Of a stretch of 64,000 nt of DNA, positions 10,111 through 21,287 are shown one piece after another. How positions within the stretch are numbered: the first letter of the stretch is position 1; each line of letters opens with the position of its first letter. Where the stretch lies: NCBI GenBank assembly GCA_025084515.1, contig JAJAGP010000571.1:115001-179000 (forward strand), in the 5' to 3' direction. The notes beneath the pieces were generated by a model. The model was not told the DNA's origin. It saw only the letters and a list, made by a program, of their open reading frames with translations, and made no database searches. The position numbers were made by a program, and so were the translations under genes. This DNA comes from Ancistrus triradiatus. Lineage: Eukaryota; Chordata; Actinopteri; Siluriformes; Loricariidae.

Positions 10111-10865
10111 TTGGCTGCTCAAGTCCATGTGGGAAAGTGGGGAACGTCTTGTAGGCTTTCTAACGTACAGTCCCTTTGTAGGTACAAAGGAAGACTGGCT
10201 CAGATTGACTTAGCACTATTAACTTTTGGGTTTAATTCCACAGGATGTGTTTGATAATCCCCTTTAATTGTGTCAGCTCCACACAAAAGTGGCTCCTTAT
10301 CTGAGGCTTTACCTGGAGTTCAGGCTGGATTTCTCAGACCGTTTCACTTTGCTGCGGTTTTACAGATCCCGAACAGGCAGGTGTGTACGTGTGCGAGCGA
10401 CAGCGCGCTGCAGTTTCATCTACGTGTGTCTCCTGGCTGGCCTTTCTCGCCGTTGCGTAACACGGTTCACGACTCCCACAGCGGCTGGGAGATCAGAGGA
10501 AATCTCTGGGTGGCAGAACGAATGCTGGCATGCAGCTGCAGCTCCACAAAGGGAAAGAGGAACGGCGTCCCACACACACTGCGTTCAGCCCATGCAAGAG
10601 GAGAGAAGTGTTTGTACTGTGCACTACAGCATGGCTAATCTCAGCCATGATCCGTTGTATTCATTTAGCGTGTTTGCTTATGCCGTCTCCCATGTCAGTG
10701 GTGTGTGATATACTGTATGTGGTGCAGGCAAAGGTTTGAGATGCCCGGTTCAAATTACAACTTGATTTTCTAACTGAAATGATGGACAAGTTAAATAAAA
10801 GAGTGAACTTCGGAGACACTCCTGGATTGTCTGTAAAGCTGTCCAAACGTTTGCACAGTGCAGTT
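10111..10865. other. Unassigned DNA, moderately CpG-rich
   Basis: Three overlapping plus-strand frames (10268-10708, 10270-10638, 10530-10739) are open. None shows a recognisable domain, and frames open in several registers argue for base composition rather than coding. GTGTGCGAGCGACAGCGCGC near 10388 is CpG-rich. No splice structure is convincing. Confidence 0.4.
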
Positions 10866-11033
10866 TACGTCCTTATCCATAGTGACTTACAATTAATACA
10901 TTATTACAGTTCAAGCAACTGCGGGTTAAGGGCCTGTGCTCAAAGACCCAACAGCGGCAGCTTCCCAGAGGTGGGATTTGGACCTTCTGATCCATAGTCC
11001 ATTACCTTAAACACTAGGCTACCACAGTCCCCA
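10866..11033 (-). mobile_element. tRNA-derived SINE
   Basis: Reverse-orientation copy: GTCCTTATCCATAGTGACTT, AAGCAACTGCGGGTTAAGGG, CCCAACAGCGGCAGCTTCCC, GAGGTGGGATTTGGACC, and the head with AAACACTAGGCTACCACAG. Read on the minus strand, box A (TAGCCTAGTG) is intact and box B is changed. The TGTAAATG tail is missing. Confidence 0.8.
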
Positions 11034-11509
11034 GTCCCAGTGAATATCTAGAGCAACTTACTACTGATACAGCCTGACATTGTACAACCCATGCAATTTA
11101 GGCATTTACCCTCAGTCTTCTTGTCAAAAGTTCAGTACATCCAGTACATTAACTGCTAATGTCTCTGGTCTGTGTAGGTCCTCAGTCATCCAGGCCATGG
11201 TAGACTTGAGTCTCTGAGTGTGTCAGACCTTGATGATCCTAACGACTCACGTGTTGAAAGTGTGGGTTAATGACTCTCTAAGCCTACGAGAGGTTAAATA
11301 CTTGGGACTTTCAGATGAGAGATGAAATGTCTTCAATAACCAAGAAGTCCAGTTGCCTTCACCTCAGTCACTCAACATCCACAACAAGACAAGGCAAGCT
11401 CGAGAGCTGCAGCACTCGGACATGGCTCCCTATTGCTAACTGCAGTCTGTGTTCTGGAGGATTCAGGTCCTGTTTGGCTTTCGGTTGGCTCTTATAAACT
11501 AAACTTTTT
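11034..11509. other. Unassigned DNA
   Basis: Nothing recognised. Part of it (GTCCTCAGTCATCCAGGCCA at about 11178) may be an old repeat. Confidence 0.35.
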
Positions 11510-11815
11510 ACGTTAGTGAAGACTTATTTGCACTAAGAATACAGTACTGTAGATGTAGAAATAAAGAAATAGCAGAGATCTTCCATGAGCAAGGGCTTTT
11601 GTGAATCTGAATCACTAATTCACTGTGTACTGAATTGTGAATCGTGAATCATGACTCGTGAATAGAGTTTCGGCATACAAGCTTAAGCAAGTGTGTCAGG
11701 TACCAAACAATTGACGAGAGCTGAGACAAATTTTCTAGCCAAAATGCATAGAGAACCAGATTTGACAAGTTCCGAGGTGGTCGAGAACTTAGGTATCACT
11801 GTATTTGACTGAACT
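11510..11815 (+). repeat. CGGTTCTCG-ended repeat, copy 2
   Basis: Inverted relative to 13199-13400. Shared blocks are TTTGCACTAAGAATACAGTA, AATCACTAATTCACTGTGTA, TGTGAATCGTGAATCATGA, GCTTAAGCAAG and a right end with GGTATCACTGTATTTG. It is a truncated copy of the same DNA element, and its frames are meaningless. Confidence 0.65.
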
Positions 11816-12600
11816 TGAATGATTCTAAGAGGAAGAAAGGACCAATATTCTTCTTTCTCGGTGTGTAAAGCTGGTAGAGACATATCCCAACAGTCTGATG
11901 GCTGTGACTAAAGAATTAGGTGGCTCAATGATGTATTGAATCAGAAAGCTGATCACTTTTTCAACCCTGTTATTCTAGTTTTCATTTTTTTGATCCATTT
12001 TCAGAACGTTGTCCTTTTTCAAAGCTAGAGGGAGTTTTAAGGAGTTTTAACTCACTTTTCAATAGGCTATGATGATTGCTGTAGGCACTGTATGTGTATC
12101 GCTCTGTTTATGGCTGTACTATATGTGCAACAAAGATGTCAACTCCGTAACGAAGAATGGCAGAGGAAGTATCGTGGGTTAGCGCTGATGTCCTGCCTTG
12201 GGACTTGGACGCAAAGCAATGGTTTAAAAAGAAGAAAATGCATGATTTGGAATGTACTAGTCAGAGTCTATACCTGGGGGCAATTAAGATGTTGTTTCAT
12301 GGTTGTTGGTGCGAGAAAACGTAGGTCTACAATTCTTTCTCACTGTTGTGCAGCATTAAAGGGGTTATTAAATACAACCGTACACACACACTCCTTTCAG
12401 CCTGCAAACTAATGTGTTTCATCAAGACATGAAGAGTATAATTGCCTTTGTGAATTATTATGACTTGGATGAAGATCATAGCAGTTCCAAATCCAAAAAT
12501 CGGAGTACTTCCAAAGAAAGTTCACAAACTTTTTCCTGCATCTTTATATAGGCAGCACCGATTGCTTCTTTTTTCCATAAAATCAGGTTCCTGCTTCAGC
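11816..12600. other. Unassigned DNA
   Basis: The frame 12092-12412 (106 codons) has no recognisable domain. No repeat was identified. Confidence 0.4.
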
Positions 12601-13000
12601 CCAAACACTGTCGTGATAGATCTCAGGCTCAGAGCGCGAGCTCACAGATTATTCCCTCTCTCGTTCATTCGCAGGCCCGCTCTAGACGCTGATCTGTCTT
12701 TCCTGTCCGCTCGGGCGGCGCTGCGGTGGGTCCCTCGTTCTCCACGTGTTGAATGCTGGGTGCTGCTGAGGAAAGCCGCTTGGTGGGAGGCCGGCGGGTT
12801 TCGCAGCGATACAGGGAATTAGCTGCTGCATGCCTAAATCCTGGGTCTCTGTCTCGATTTCCTCTCTCACATAAAGTCGGCGTGCAACCTGTGCGAGCAG
12901 GAAGCGCAGCCTATCAAAAAATAGCAAAACAGGCCTTTTCGACGGCTCATATCTCACACGCTTCCCTTCGGGGCAGACGTGTAAATCATAAAACAATCAG
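12601..13000. promoter_or_regulatory. CpG-rich patch, possible unmethylated island
   Basis: CpG is locally frequent compared with neighbours (for example GCTCGGGCGGCGCTGCGG at about 12708 and GAGGCCGGCGGGTTTCGCAG at about 12787). Overlapping frames on both strands (12460-12822 plus, 12753-13067 plus, 12682-12996 minus) reflect composition rather than a known protein. It could be a CpG island or a conserved element; no TATA box or exon can be shown. Confidence 0.3.
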
Positions 13001-13198
13001 ACAGTATGATGTGCAATCTATAAATGCGGCCAGGTGGATTAGTCACGCTATTTTTAAGTGCGATTAGGTCAGAGAGCTTAAATAACTGCCCCAGTTTAAA
13101 AAAAAAAAAGCTCTAGCTGTGGTGCACTATAGTGCTAAAAGTCTGTGGACACTATCTCTCTTAGGGTCATAATATTAAGTGGAATCTTCACATGAAAC

Positions 13199-13868
13199 AT
13201 ACAGTACAATACAACGATACATCGGTTCTCGCCACGCTTGCTTAAAGCTGTATGAGTCGAGCCGCGTGACTCGTTCCACTTCCACGATTCATGATTCACG
13301 ATTCAGTACACAGTGATTTAGTGATTCAGTCTCACAATAGCTGTTCATCGTGTTTTTCTTTATTCCTACAGTACTGTATTCGTAGTGCAAATACCTATCC
13401 GTGGGTCCTAAAACTGTTGATGATTACAGGCACCTGAAAGGAAATCAAGGACCGAGTCCTCTGGGTCACTTTCAGGCTGAGCAGTTAGCATTAGCAGCTA
13501 GCGCCTTGAGTTCACCAGTAGAGTAAGTGTTTTGTTTTTACTTTTCACTTTCAATAGATTACTTACTAAATTCCATGAGGTTTTTCAACACTTTATTATA
13601 AAATAAGCTTAGTGTTAATGATTTTGGACATCTGTAGGGTAATGTAATATAGATTATATTAAAGTCATCAGTTCATGATACCTTTAACTTACGATGGAAT
13701 CCATTAATGCATATAATGCCATAAACATTGAGGATTTTCTGGGGGTCTGGAACGGATTAATTCAATTTACATTATTCCTTATGGGAAAAAAGTGCTCAGT
13801 ACTCATTGTTTTCGGTTCTCGATGAGTTTTCTGGAACGAATTAAGGACGAGAACCGAGGTACCACTGT
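13199..13868 (-). mobile_element. DNA transposon relic with CGGTTCTCG ends, copy 1
   Basis: Left side ACATCGGTTCTCG and right side CGAGAACCGAGGTACCACTG form imperfect inverted ends about 670 bp apart. The right end is a terminus common in fish repeats (CAGTGGTACCTCGGTTCTCG on the minus strand). Internal ATGATTCACGATTCAG and ACAGTACTGTATTCG recur inverted at 11.5-11.8 kb. No transposase frame remains. Confidence 0.6.
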
Positions 13869-14154
13869 ATTTGTTTGCAAGACAGCAAAATTGGTAAAAT
13901 AAAGACAATCTGAAGAGTCAAATGAACACCAAACACAACTCAAAGTCAGTTGACAAACTTCCTTAATCCTTATCACTTGCTTTGACATCTTTTCGTAGCA
14001 ATTTTGGAAAGATACACAACTTGCTCACTTGTGTGACCTTTCAGGGTCCATAATTATCACACATCCTAAAACACCAAACCACAACCTGACAAAACGGATT
14101 GGCAGTGGTGGCAGCTCTCTGTTTACCTGTCAGTCCACGTGCCTATCCTCACCT
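13869..14154. other. Unassigned DNA
   Basis: Nothing recognised. Confidence 0.35.
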
Positions 14155-14530
14155 ATAGTATGGCCATGAGGTTTGGGTAGTGCCCAAAAGAATAAGGTTG
14201 CGGGTTCAAGCAAGAGATGACACGGTTGACAGGGTTTACAGGGTGAGGGGTTTGTCAGTACAGGGAAGCCCTCTGAATAGGCTTCAAAACAAGAGAAGCC
14301 TGCTATGGTTGATCTGTGCATCTCACAAGGATGTCCCATGGTTGGATTCTGGAACCTAGAGACGTCTCTGGACAGAGACCACAGGGCAGTCTCAGGACCC
14401 ACTGGAGGAATCTCATAGTTGGTTTGGGAATATCTGGGGATTCTTCTGGAGGAGCCAGAATCTGTGGGACAGAGAAGTCTGGGCTGACCTTCACAGCCGA
14501 CCCTCTGAGACCGAGACTGAGGGAAATCAC
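14155..14530 (+). pseudogene. LINE reverse transcriptase C-terminal fragment
   Basis: GTATGGCCATGAGGTTTGGG and GCGGGTTCAAGC encode, in broken frames, a segment like YGHEVW...R..VQA that follows the RT domain in a widespread fish LINE. Further on, GGACCCACTGGAGGAATCTC, CTGGGGATTCTTCTGGAGGA and CAGAGAAGTCTGGGC match the later R..W.DY...WERLGIPPEE...REVWA region. Multiple stops. The clade is not certain. No 5' part or tail is adjacent. Confidence 0.55.
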
Positions 14531-14587
14531 TCCCTCTGATAAAAAAATCCCGTTTGCTAAGGGAGGACTGTACTGATTTAGATCATT

Positions 14588-14685
14588 TGAGCTACTATTA
14601 AGCAGAAGGCTGAGGGTTCAACTCCGAGCACTGCCACTGCTGAGCCATTGAGCAAAGGGACTCAATTGCTTGCATTGTACCTTGG
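14588..14685 (+). mobile_element. Degraded tRNA-derived SINE
   Basis: GAGCTACTATTAAGC... GGCTGAGGGTTCAACTCCGA gives a box B-like motif (GGTTCAACTCC), followed by CACTGCCACTGCTGAGCC, TTGAGCAAAGGG and CAATTGCTTGCATTGTACC. The tail is missing. Confidence 0.6.
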
Positions 14686-14799
14686 TGGACTCCTAAAAGG
14701 CCCCAACAGGTGCTTCCATTATGAGCGAGATTTAAGATTTGTGTAGGGAAATGGACAGAAATGCTGGCTTGTGGTAATCACCCATATGCAGCCAATCCT

Positions 14800-16030
14800 C
14801 TAGGAGCATTTCTTCAACGCTAAATTTAGCGTCCTCACCTGCGACACCGTTCCACTGTGGCCTGTGTCACACTGCCTTCCTGGTAAACATCAGAAACCAG
14901 GCACCTTCGCCTGATTGTAATCAGCCTCTCTCTTTTTAATCTTGTGACTGCTTTTTCACTTTCCTGGCCCTCTCAAGTCTATCCAATCCATTTTACCCGT
15001 CTGCCAATCTCAATCTAGCCGCTCAGCGCTCATCTCCTCATCTGTGTGGCTGTGTCCAATCAATTAGAGCCCGCAATCAGATCTCCGCCATCGCCGGAGC
15101 AGACGCCGGCCCAATCCCCCGGCTTAATACTGCACCTAATGGGAGGAATTGGAGTTAAACGCTAACGTATAGACGTCTGGGGACATCGGCGTTCTCGACG
15201 GATTCCCTGCGCGTCGGGGTGTGACGATCGGAGACACGCAAGGCGTCCTTTCGAAAACCTGGAGAATTAGCGAGGTCTAATTGGCCCTGTTGGGGTTTAC
15301 TCAAGACCTGTACAGGGCGAGATTATGTCGTAAACAGTTAGCGTCCGCGTGGTTTATGGTGCCTTCCTGATCCAGATCATAAAGAGTCCCGCAATGTGCA
15401 AAGATACTGCCGTTTACGAGCCAACAGAAGGATCTCGATGGCACCGAAAGCCTCGGGCCAGGATGTAATTTCTTAGCGAAGTGCGACCATTAAACTTAAT
15501 CGTCACATCTCGGTAGCCGCTGATCTGGCTTCGTGCGACAATTAAGCCCCACAATAACACAAAAGCTAGCGTTAAATACCACAGGATGAATAATGCAAGC
15601 GGACGTCTCTCCCATTCTCTAGATTGCGCTGGCTTTATCGCCGACAAATGCACGCTGTAAATCAAGTGCGCATAAAGCCCCGCCGGATAAAACATTCCCT
15701 CAGCCGAACCATAAAGCTTCGGGAGGCTTTCCGCAGCAAATGGCCATTCCGCGAAGGAGCGTAAAATCAGAGCACGGGATCGCAGCCTTGATTTAGGATC
15801 GTTTGCATTCGGCTCGAGCCCTGATGAACAGTCCATTTAGGTTGTTTATGGAATCGTCACGTCCACGCCGCACAGAGGGACAGCTCTGCACAACCATGGC
15901 TGATGTACTCATAGGCTATACGTGCTGCAGTCGGGGAAATGATCGGGAAAATAACTGATTTTGAAATGTATGGATTTCTATATGAAATGCTCAGAGTCGC
16001 ATTCATAATAGTGTCATTAGCGTAATGAAT
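14800..16030. promoter_or_regulatory. Candidate conserved non-coding region
   Basis: Non-repetitive and unusually CpG-retaining for this window (GCAGACGCCGGCCCAATC, GATTCCCTGCGCGTCGG, ATCGCCGACAAATGCACGC). A 140-codon frame on the minus strand at 15414-15836 is open but has no recognised domain, and open frames are expected by chance in such DNA. TTAATCGTCACATC, GCGTTAAATACC and ATTTGCATTCGG fit homeodomain/POU-like motif density. A regulatory role is inference only. Confidence 0.3.
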
Positions 16031-16096
16031 TGAATTTAATCATCTGCCATAACCATGGTGAGTCCAAAGACTGGAAAAGTACAGACATGTCCAGGA

Positions 16097-16315
16097 CAGG
16101 GCATCGCAAGTCAAGCCAAGTCGAGTCAGATGTATTTCTGTAGCTCTTTAAACAATAGAGCATTGTGTCAAAGCAACTTTACAATTTTCGATGATCTTCT
16201 AAATTACAAGGCCAATCCCAAATTGAGTAAGCCTAGGGCGACAGCGGCAAGGAAATACTCCCTAAACTCTATAAGGAAGAAACTTTGGGAAGACCAAGAT
16301 TCTAAAAGGGAGTGA
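16097..16315 (-). mobile_element. L2-type LINE 3' tail
   Basis: Reverse orientation: AAGTCGAGTCAGATGTATTT, AACAATAGAGCATTGTGTCA, AAGCCTAGGGCGACAGCGGC, GGAAGACCAAGATTCTAAAA. This is the complement of the L2 3' end seen at 55.0-55.26 kb. It abuts the Tc1-A fragment directly, so one inserted into or was joined to the other. Confidence 0.75.
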
Positions 16316-16795
16316 AACGTGAAACACGGCAGTGGTAGCATCATGGTTTGGGCCTGTTTTGCTGCATCTGGGCCAGGACAGCTTGCCATCAGTGATGGAA
16401 CAACGAATTCTGAATGATATCAGAGAATTACAAAAGAAAATGTGAAGACATCTGTCCATGAACTGAATCTCAAGAGAATGTGGGTCATGCAGCAAGACAA
16501 CGACCCTAAGCACACAATTCGTCTACCAAAGAATGGTTAAAGAAGAATAAAGTTCATGTTTTGGAATGGCCAAGTCAAAGTCCTGACCTTAATCCAATGG
16601 AAATGTTGTGGAAGGACCTGAAGCGAGCAGCTAATGTGAGGAAACCCACCAACATCCCAGAGCTGAAGCTGTTCTGTACGGAGGAATGGGCTAAAATTCC
16701 TCCAAGCCGGTGTGCAGGACGGACTGATCAAACATCTACAGGGAAACGTTTAGCTGCAGTTATTGCTGCACAGGGGAGGTCACACCAGATACTGA
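16316..16795 (+). pseudogene. Tc1-A transposase, C-terminal half
   Basis: Holds, in more than one frame, the HGSGSIMVWACFAASGPGQL segment, the second catalytic Asp (QQDNDPKHT) and, in the frame from 16561, SPDLNPMEMLWKDLKRA with the catalytic Glu. The tail keeps ELKLFCTEEWAKIPPSRCAG, then shifts frame (RTDQTSTGKR). The DNA-binding half and first Asp are absent. The codon at the site where two other copies carry a stop is intact here (CGA, in KRA). Confidence 0.8.
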
Positions 16796-17016
16796 AAGTA
16801 GAGGTTCACATACTTTTTGTGCCACTCACTAATATGTAATATTGGATCATTTTCCTCAATAAATGACCAAGTATAATATTTTTGTCTCATTTGTTTAACT
16901 GGGTTCTCTTTATGTACTTTTAGGGCTTGTGTGAAAATCTGATGATGTTTTAGGTCATATTTATACAGAAATCTTGAAACTTCTAAAGGATTCATAATTT
17001 TTCAAGCACCACTGTA
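16316..17016 (+). mobile_element. Tc1-A element, 3' half
   Basis: Carries the second half of the transposase and the complete right terminal repeat, ending CAAGCACCACTGTA at 17016. The left half is replaced by an L2 tail. The subterminal region has AATATGTAATATTGGATCAT and GACCAAGTATAATATTTTTG, identical in layout to the other Tc1-A copies. Confidence 0.85.
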
Positions 17017-17329
17017 TGTATATGTATAGTTTTAGTCTTTTCTTCTTTGAAATTATGTCTTGTCACTGCTATTTTAGGTCTGGTCAACTAATGTGCTTGT
17101 GTGTTGATAAAGTGCTGAAGGTCTGGCGTTGGTGACATCATTGGGGATTTTTTGCAGTCTAACTCTCTCTATGTTTGGTTGGTGTTTATTTTAGTCCACT
17201 GGACTAAAGTGGGAGAAGTTCAGGAAATGAGGGCAAGAGTTCAAGGGGCGGAATTCTGAGAAGCTTTTCTCAAACATGCTCTAGTATGTGTGCGCAATGG
17301 GAATTTCATCTAATGGCTGATAAGATTTA

Positions 17330-18880
17330 CAACTTTACAATTCTGAGGGGTAGATGTAAGGTATGTTATGGAGTCTACAGGATTAAATCTACATACATTT
17401 TGTTAGCTAACAACATTGATTGGTGATTAGTTAGCTAAATTGGTCATTAGTTAGCTAACGAGCTAAATTCTTTCAACTGTACAATGTTTTTTTGTTTTTT
17501 TATTGCCAATATTAACTAGCTTTTGGGGGGAATTAGCACACAGGCACCATAATAAAAAGTCACTGTATACAAAAGGATGCAGTATTTCCCCACTAGAAAT
17601 GAGCAAATTAGCATTAAGTTAGCTGGCCAACATATGATTGTCTAAATGTAACATATGCCCATCTGGTGTTTTTAAGAGGGTAATTTGAATACTGGATGCT
17701 ATTTGTTAAAATGAGACATTTTAAAAAGAAGCACAACTGTTCAAAGTGATGTTGTTTTTTCGTTTGCAAAGTTCTGAGTGGGTTTGTGTTTTAGGTCTAA
17801 ACATGTTACCTTAGCATTATGCTAAGAAATATGGATGTCCTATGTAAACGGATCAGACAATTTAGCCAAAACTAGCTGCCTTAACTGTCATAAACTAAAG
17901 ACAGTAGCTGATGACTAACTGTATCAAAACAATCATTGTTTTGTTCATTACTAGCCTTGTTAACGTCAGTAATGCACTCTGGTAAACTAGCTAGCTATGT
18001 TTAACACGCATGTACATCAAATGTGATTTAAGTTTTTGCTTTAAGGCACATTTTGTTAGATCACAAAGATCTCAAAAGGCTTGTGATTTAAATCTGAAAC
18101 TATTATTACAACCACTGTTTTGTTAATCATTAGCATTAGCTCACTTCTGCTAGCTAACTGCTAGCTTTGCTTAGCACACATGTACTGTGTAGTTCTGTGT
18201 AGCTAATTATCCTGTAATTATGATTTTAGCACTATTCTGAGAAAAAAAAGGTTTAGAGAATCCGAATTTAATTAATGAATAACTTCCTTCAACTATACCA
18301 GTGTTTGTTTGTCATTAGCTTTAGTTAACATTAGTTTAGTAAACAAGGCTTGCTAAGCTATATACTATATACTGTGGTGAAGTTTTAGGTGCCACATAAT
18401 CCTGTAACAATTTAAATATTAGACACTTTATTTGGCTTAAAACTGATTTAAACTGATTTTAAACCGATATCCCACTCTCTGTGTTTGCGGGACTCTCAGG
18501 TCTGTGTTTTAGCACAATCAGTATTATCTAAGCGTAGTAGTCAGTTTAGCTCTAGCTAATTGTCATAACTGTCATGAAGTAATTACACTAACTGATTAAC
18601 TTTATCATAGCAACAACTCTTTTGTTCATGACTAGCATTAGCTATTCTTAGTTAAGGAGCTGGGTTAGCTAGCTAGCTTTGTTTAGCACACATACTGAAG
18701 TGAAAAGTTTCTGTGTGTCACGTTATCTTGTAATAATTGAAACGTTGTATGTTTTTAGCTTAGGGTTAAGGTGTATGTAAGCTGATAAGTCACTCTTTCT
18801 GTTTCCAAAACTCAGCAGATCTTTGTCTCAAATCTAAAGGTTTGACATTAGTGCTAACACATTCACCGGAGAACTCTTAG
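17330..18880. repeat. Degenerate TAGC-rich tandem array
   Basis: Blocks recur in order: TTTTGTTCAT...TAGCATTAGCT at about 17937, 18116, 18304 and 18619, each followed by CTAGCTAGCTTTG-type sequence and TTTAGCACACATGTACTG-type sequence (about 17998, 18173, 18346, 18685). Spacing is about 173-188 bp, with a longer unit of about 315 bp that adds a CACTCTCTGTGTTTGC block (18472, again at 18789). Units have diverged strongly. No frame, no TE hallmark. An old satellite-like array or locally duplicated DNA. Confidence 0.6.
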
Positions 18881-19560
18881 GTTCAGGTATCTAATATACC
18901 CTCTAACCACCATGTTTTGAGCTCAGGTCCAATTTAAAGGTTAAAAACAAAGTTCAGACAGCAGATGATGTCATGATGCTGACATGCAAAACGCATTGTA
19001 AACATGAAGTCATTGCTCTCACACAGGCTCCGAATCAGGCAGCGCTCATTTCCCCTAACAAGGATACATTTAAAACCACGCTCCTCCTAAAGATAGACTG
19101 CATGGAAATCTGATGAGCTACACCATTTTAATTTCAGAGCTGTTTTTTCTGCCTTTGTTTGCTTTGACTTCCACAGCGTTTCCCTCCACCATTCCCACTG
19201 GAGGAGTATTAATAGGTGAAATGCCTAGAATATGCAAGAAGTGCACCATAAATAAGCAGACCCACTTCCTTCACCTCCAATCCCAACAAAGTGGGCCTTA
19301 TAAGAGACGGGACCAGCGCGGTCGTCCCGCATGGGGTGCCGCACGGGTGGAGCCTTCTTATTGGAAACCAGCTGGAAAAGTACTAGCGTTAAATAGTGAA
19401 GAGTGTGGGAGGTGTTTCACGCCTGGCTTTACTAATATGATGGAAGCCAGAAGTAATTCAGAAAGCCATAATTGTTATATGTATATACATTTACTTCAAA
19501 TTCATGCCTGTATGCAAGTCTTCATGAGTGTAAATTAATTAGGAATATGTGATGAACTGG
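18881..19560. other. Unassigned DNA with a 141-codon frame
   Basis: The frame 19113-19538 begins with a hydrophobic stretch (ISELFFLPLFALTSTAFPST) that looks like a signal peptide, but the rest has no domain or Cys pattern I recognise. There is no upstream promoter or splice evidence. Probably chance. CpG-rich CAGCGCGGTCGTCCCGC lies at about 19315. Confidence 0.3.
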
Positions 19561-19738
19561 AAAACTTCATCAGATTCCTAACAGTAGATAAAGAGAACCC
19601 AGTTAAACAAATGAGACAAATTCTTGGATTCTTGAATTCTTGGTCATTTATTTATGAGGAAAATGAGCCAGTATTATATATTAGTGAGTGGCAAAACTAT
19701 GTGAACCTCTAGGATTAGCAGTTAATCTGAATCTGAAA
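19561..19738 (+). mobile_element. Tc1-A left-terminal fragment
   Basis: Matches the inner part of the Tc1-A terminal repeat: GTAGATAAAGAGAACCCAGT, TAAACAAATGAGACAAATTC, TTGGTCATTTATTTATGAGG, ATTAGTGAGTGGCAAAACTA, then CTCTAGGATTAGCAGTTA. The outer tip and all coding sequence are missing. Confidence 0.75.
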
Positions 19739-19857
19739 ACACAATTTTAAATAACATTAAAACAATTAAAACAATTTTTAAATAAAATAATTTTTCTCAC
19801 AGTATCAAAAAATGTTCACAAAAACATGAATATTTGTATTATTCATTACTGTTTTTT

Positions 19858-19881
19858 TGTTGTTGTTGTTGTTGTTGTTGT
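19858..19881. repeat. TTG microsatellite
   Basis: Eight tandem TTG/TGT units after a T-run. Confidence 0.9.
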
Positions 19882-20206
19882 TAAGGGGTTTTATTTATGT
19901 ATTATTTATTTATTTAGTCCACCGACCGCCCGTTAAAGTAACCCAGGCATTCAGGTCTGTTCATGTGCAGTTGATATCTGCATTGTGTAACTGCTGTTGT
20001 GTCTCCGCAGGTGTTGGAAGACAGCACATATTCATGTTGTGTAAACCTCCAGTGAGCTTCAGAATGAAATCCATTCAGCACTGTGAGCCGTGAACATGGT
20101 CAGCTGATTAATGTGCCATTATTTGTGCCACCACGTGCTGGCAGTGGAGCCGATGGGAAGTAGTACCACCTGGTGCAACCTGACTAGGTGGGCAGTACTG
20201 GCAGAC

Positions 20207-20208
<2 letters not shown>

Positions 20209-20267
<59 letters not shown>
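20209..20267. repeat. TG microsatellite
   Basis: About 29 uninterrupted TG units, capable of Z-DNA and length polymorphism. Confidence 0.97.
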
Positions 20268-20268
<1 letters not shown>

Positions 20269-20316
20269 TATGCACAGTATATTAAAATCTTCTGGCACTG
20301 GACTTCTGGCATTTAA

Positions 20317-21190
20317 CCAAGAAATTAAGAAAGAAAGAGGAGGACAAAAAGAGGCAGAGTTAAATAAAAGGAAAATAGAATGAGAAAGAAAAAGGGACAG
20401 AAACAAAGGCAGAAAAAAGGAAAGAGATTAAAAAGAATAATGAAAAAAGATTAAATAGAAAAAGAAGCGAATAATTGCTGTAAGAAAGGAGTGAAATAAA
20501 ATGTGAGCACAAAAGGGAGACAGAAAAAGAAGAAATAAAGAAAACCGAGAAAAGAAAAGGCAAGGAAAAGCAAAGAAACAAAATGTGTAAGGGAAGCAAG
20601 AGCAAGACAAACAAGAGACAAAAAAAACAAAAAACAAAGCGAATGAAAATTTAGGAGAATGAGTGGTATGGAATTTGTGGAGGAAGGGAGAAAAAGAAAT
20701 AAAAACAGAAATATGTCAGAGAAATACAATTTTAGAGATAAAGGGGAAAAGTAAAAGAAAGAAAAAAAGAAAGAAAGGTGTAAGCAAAAGATTCAAATAA
20801 AATACGAAAGAGAAAGGGTGACAGACAAAGAAGGAAAAAAATAAGAAAGAAAGCAAAATAAACAAAAAATATAAAAAAAGAAAGAAAGAACAATGTGAGA
20901 GAAAAAAAATGGCAAAAAGGAAATGGAAAATTAAGGAGGAAAAGCCAAATAAAGAAAACAGCTATTTATGTTTGGCAGCACAGCAGTGAGTTTTAGAAAG
21001 GATGTGTTCAACAGGATGAAAAATGAAGAAGGAAAAGAAACAAAACAATGAAATAAGGGAGAAGAATGAAAGAAAGGAAAAAAAGATGGACAGAAAGCAA
21101 AACCAGATGTGAGAGAATGAAATGAATTCTGTGTGAGAAAGGAAGAAATAAAAAGAATGAAAAAAGAAATGCAGTAAAAAGATGTGCAGG
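20317..21190. repeat. Long purine-rich tract
   Basis: About 870 bp in which the plus strand is nearly all A and G. For example, 20341-20400 has 8 pyrimidines in 60 bases. It is built of irregular AAAGAAAG / GAAAAAG words without a fixed period. Minus-strand frames here translate to Phe/Ser/Leu runs and are artefacts. The tract is flanked by a TG repeat on one side and a TC repeat on the other. Confidence 0.9.
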
Positions 21191-21285
21191 TGAACTATTC
21201 AATGATGTGTTCTTTAAGCACCTTACAAACAGCTTTATGAGTCCTGCCCCTTCAACTGTGGATATCCTAAATCATCAGTCCTGTC

Positions 21286-21287
<2 letters not shown>

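Noticed and set aside
10268..10739. Long plus-strand open frames
   Set aside because: Open in several registers at once, no recognisable domain, composition-driven.
12092..12412. 106-codon plus frame
   Set aside because: No motif, no promoter or splice context.
19113..19538. 141-codon frame with a signal-peptide-like start
   Set aside because: No conserved domain or cysteine pattern and no exon signals; hydrophobic runs arise easily in T-rich DNA.
20119..21202. Several minus-strand frames rich in Phe, Leu and Ser
   Set aside because: They translate a purine-rich tract and a TG repeat; low-complexity artefacts.
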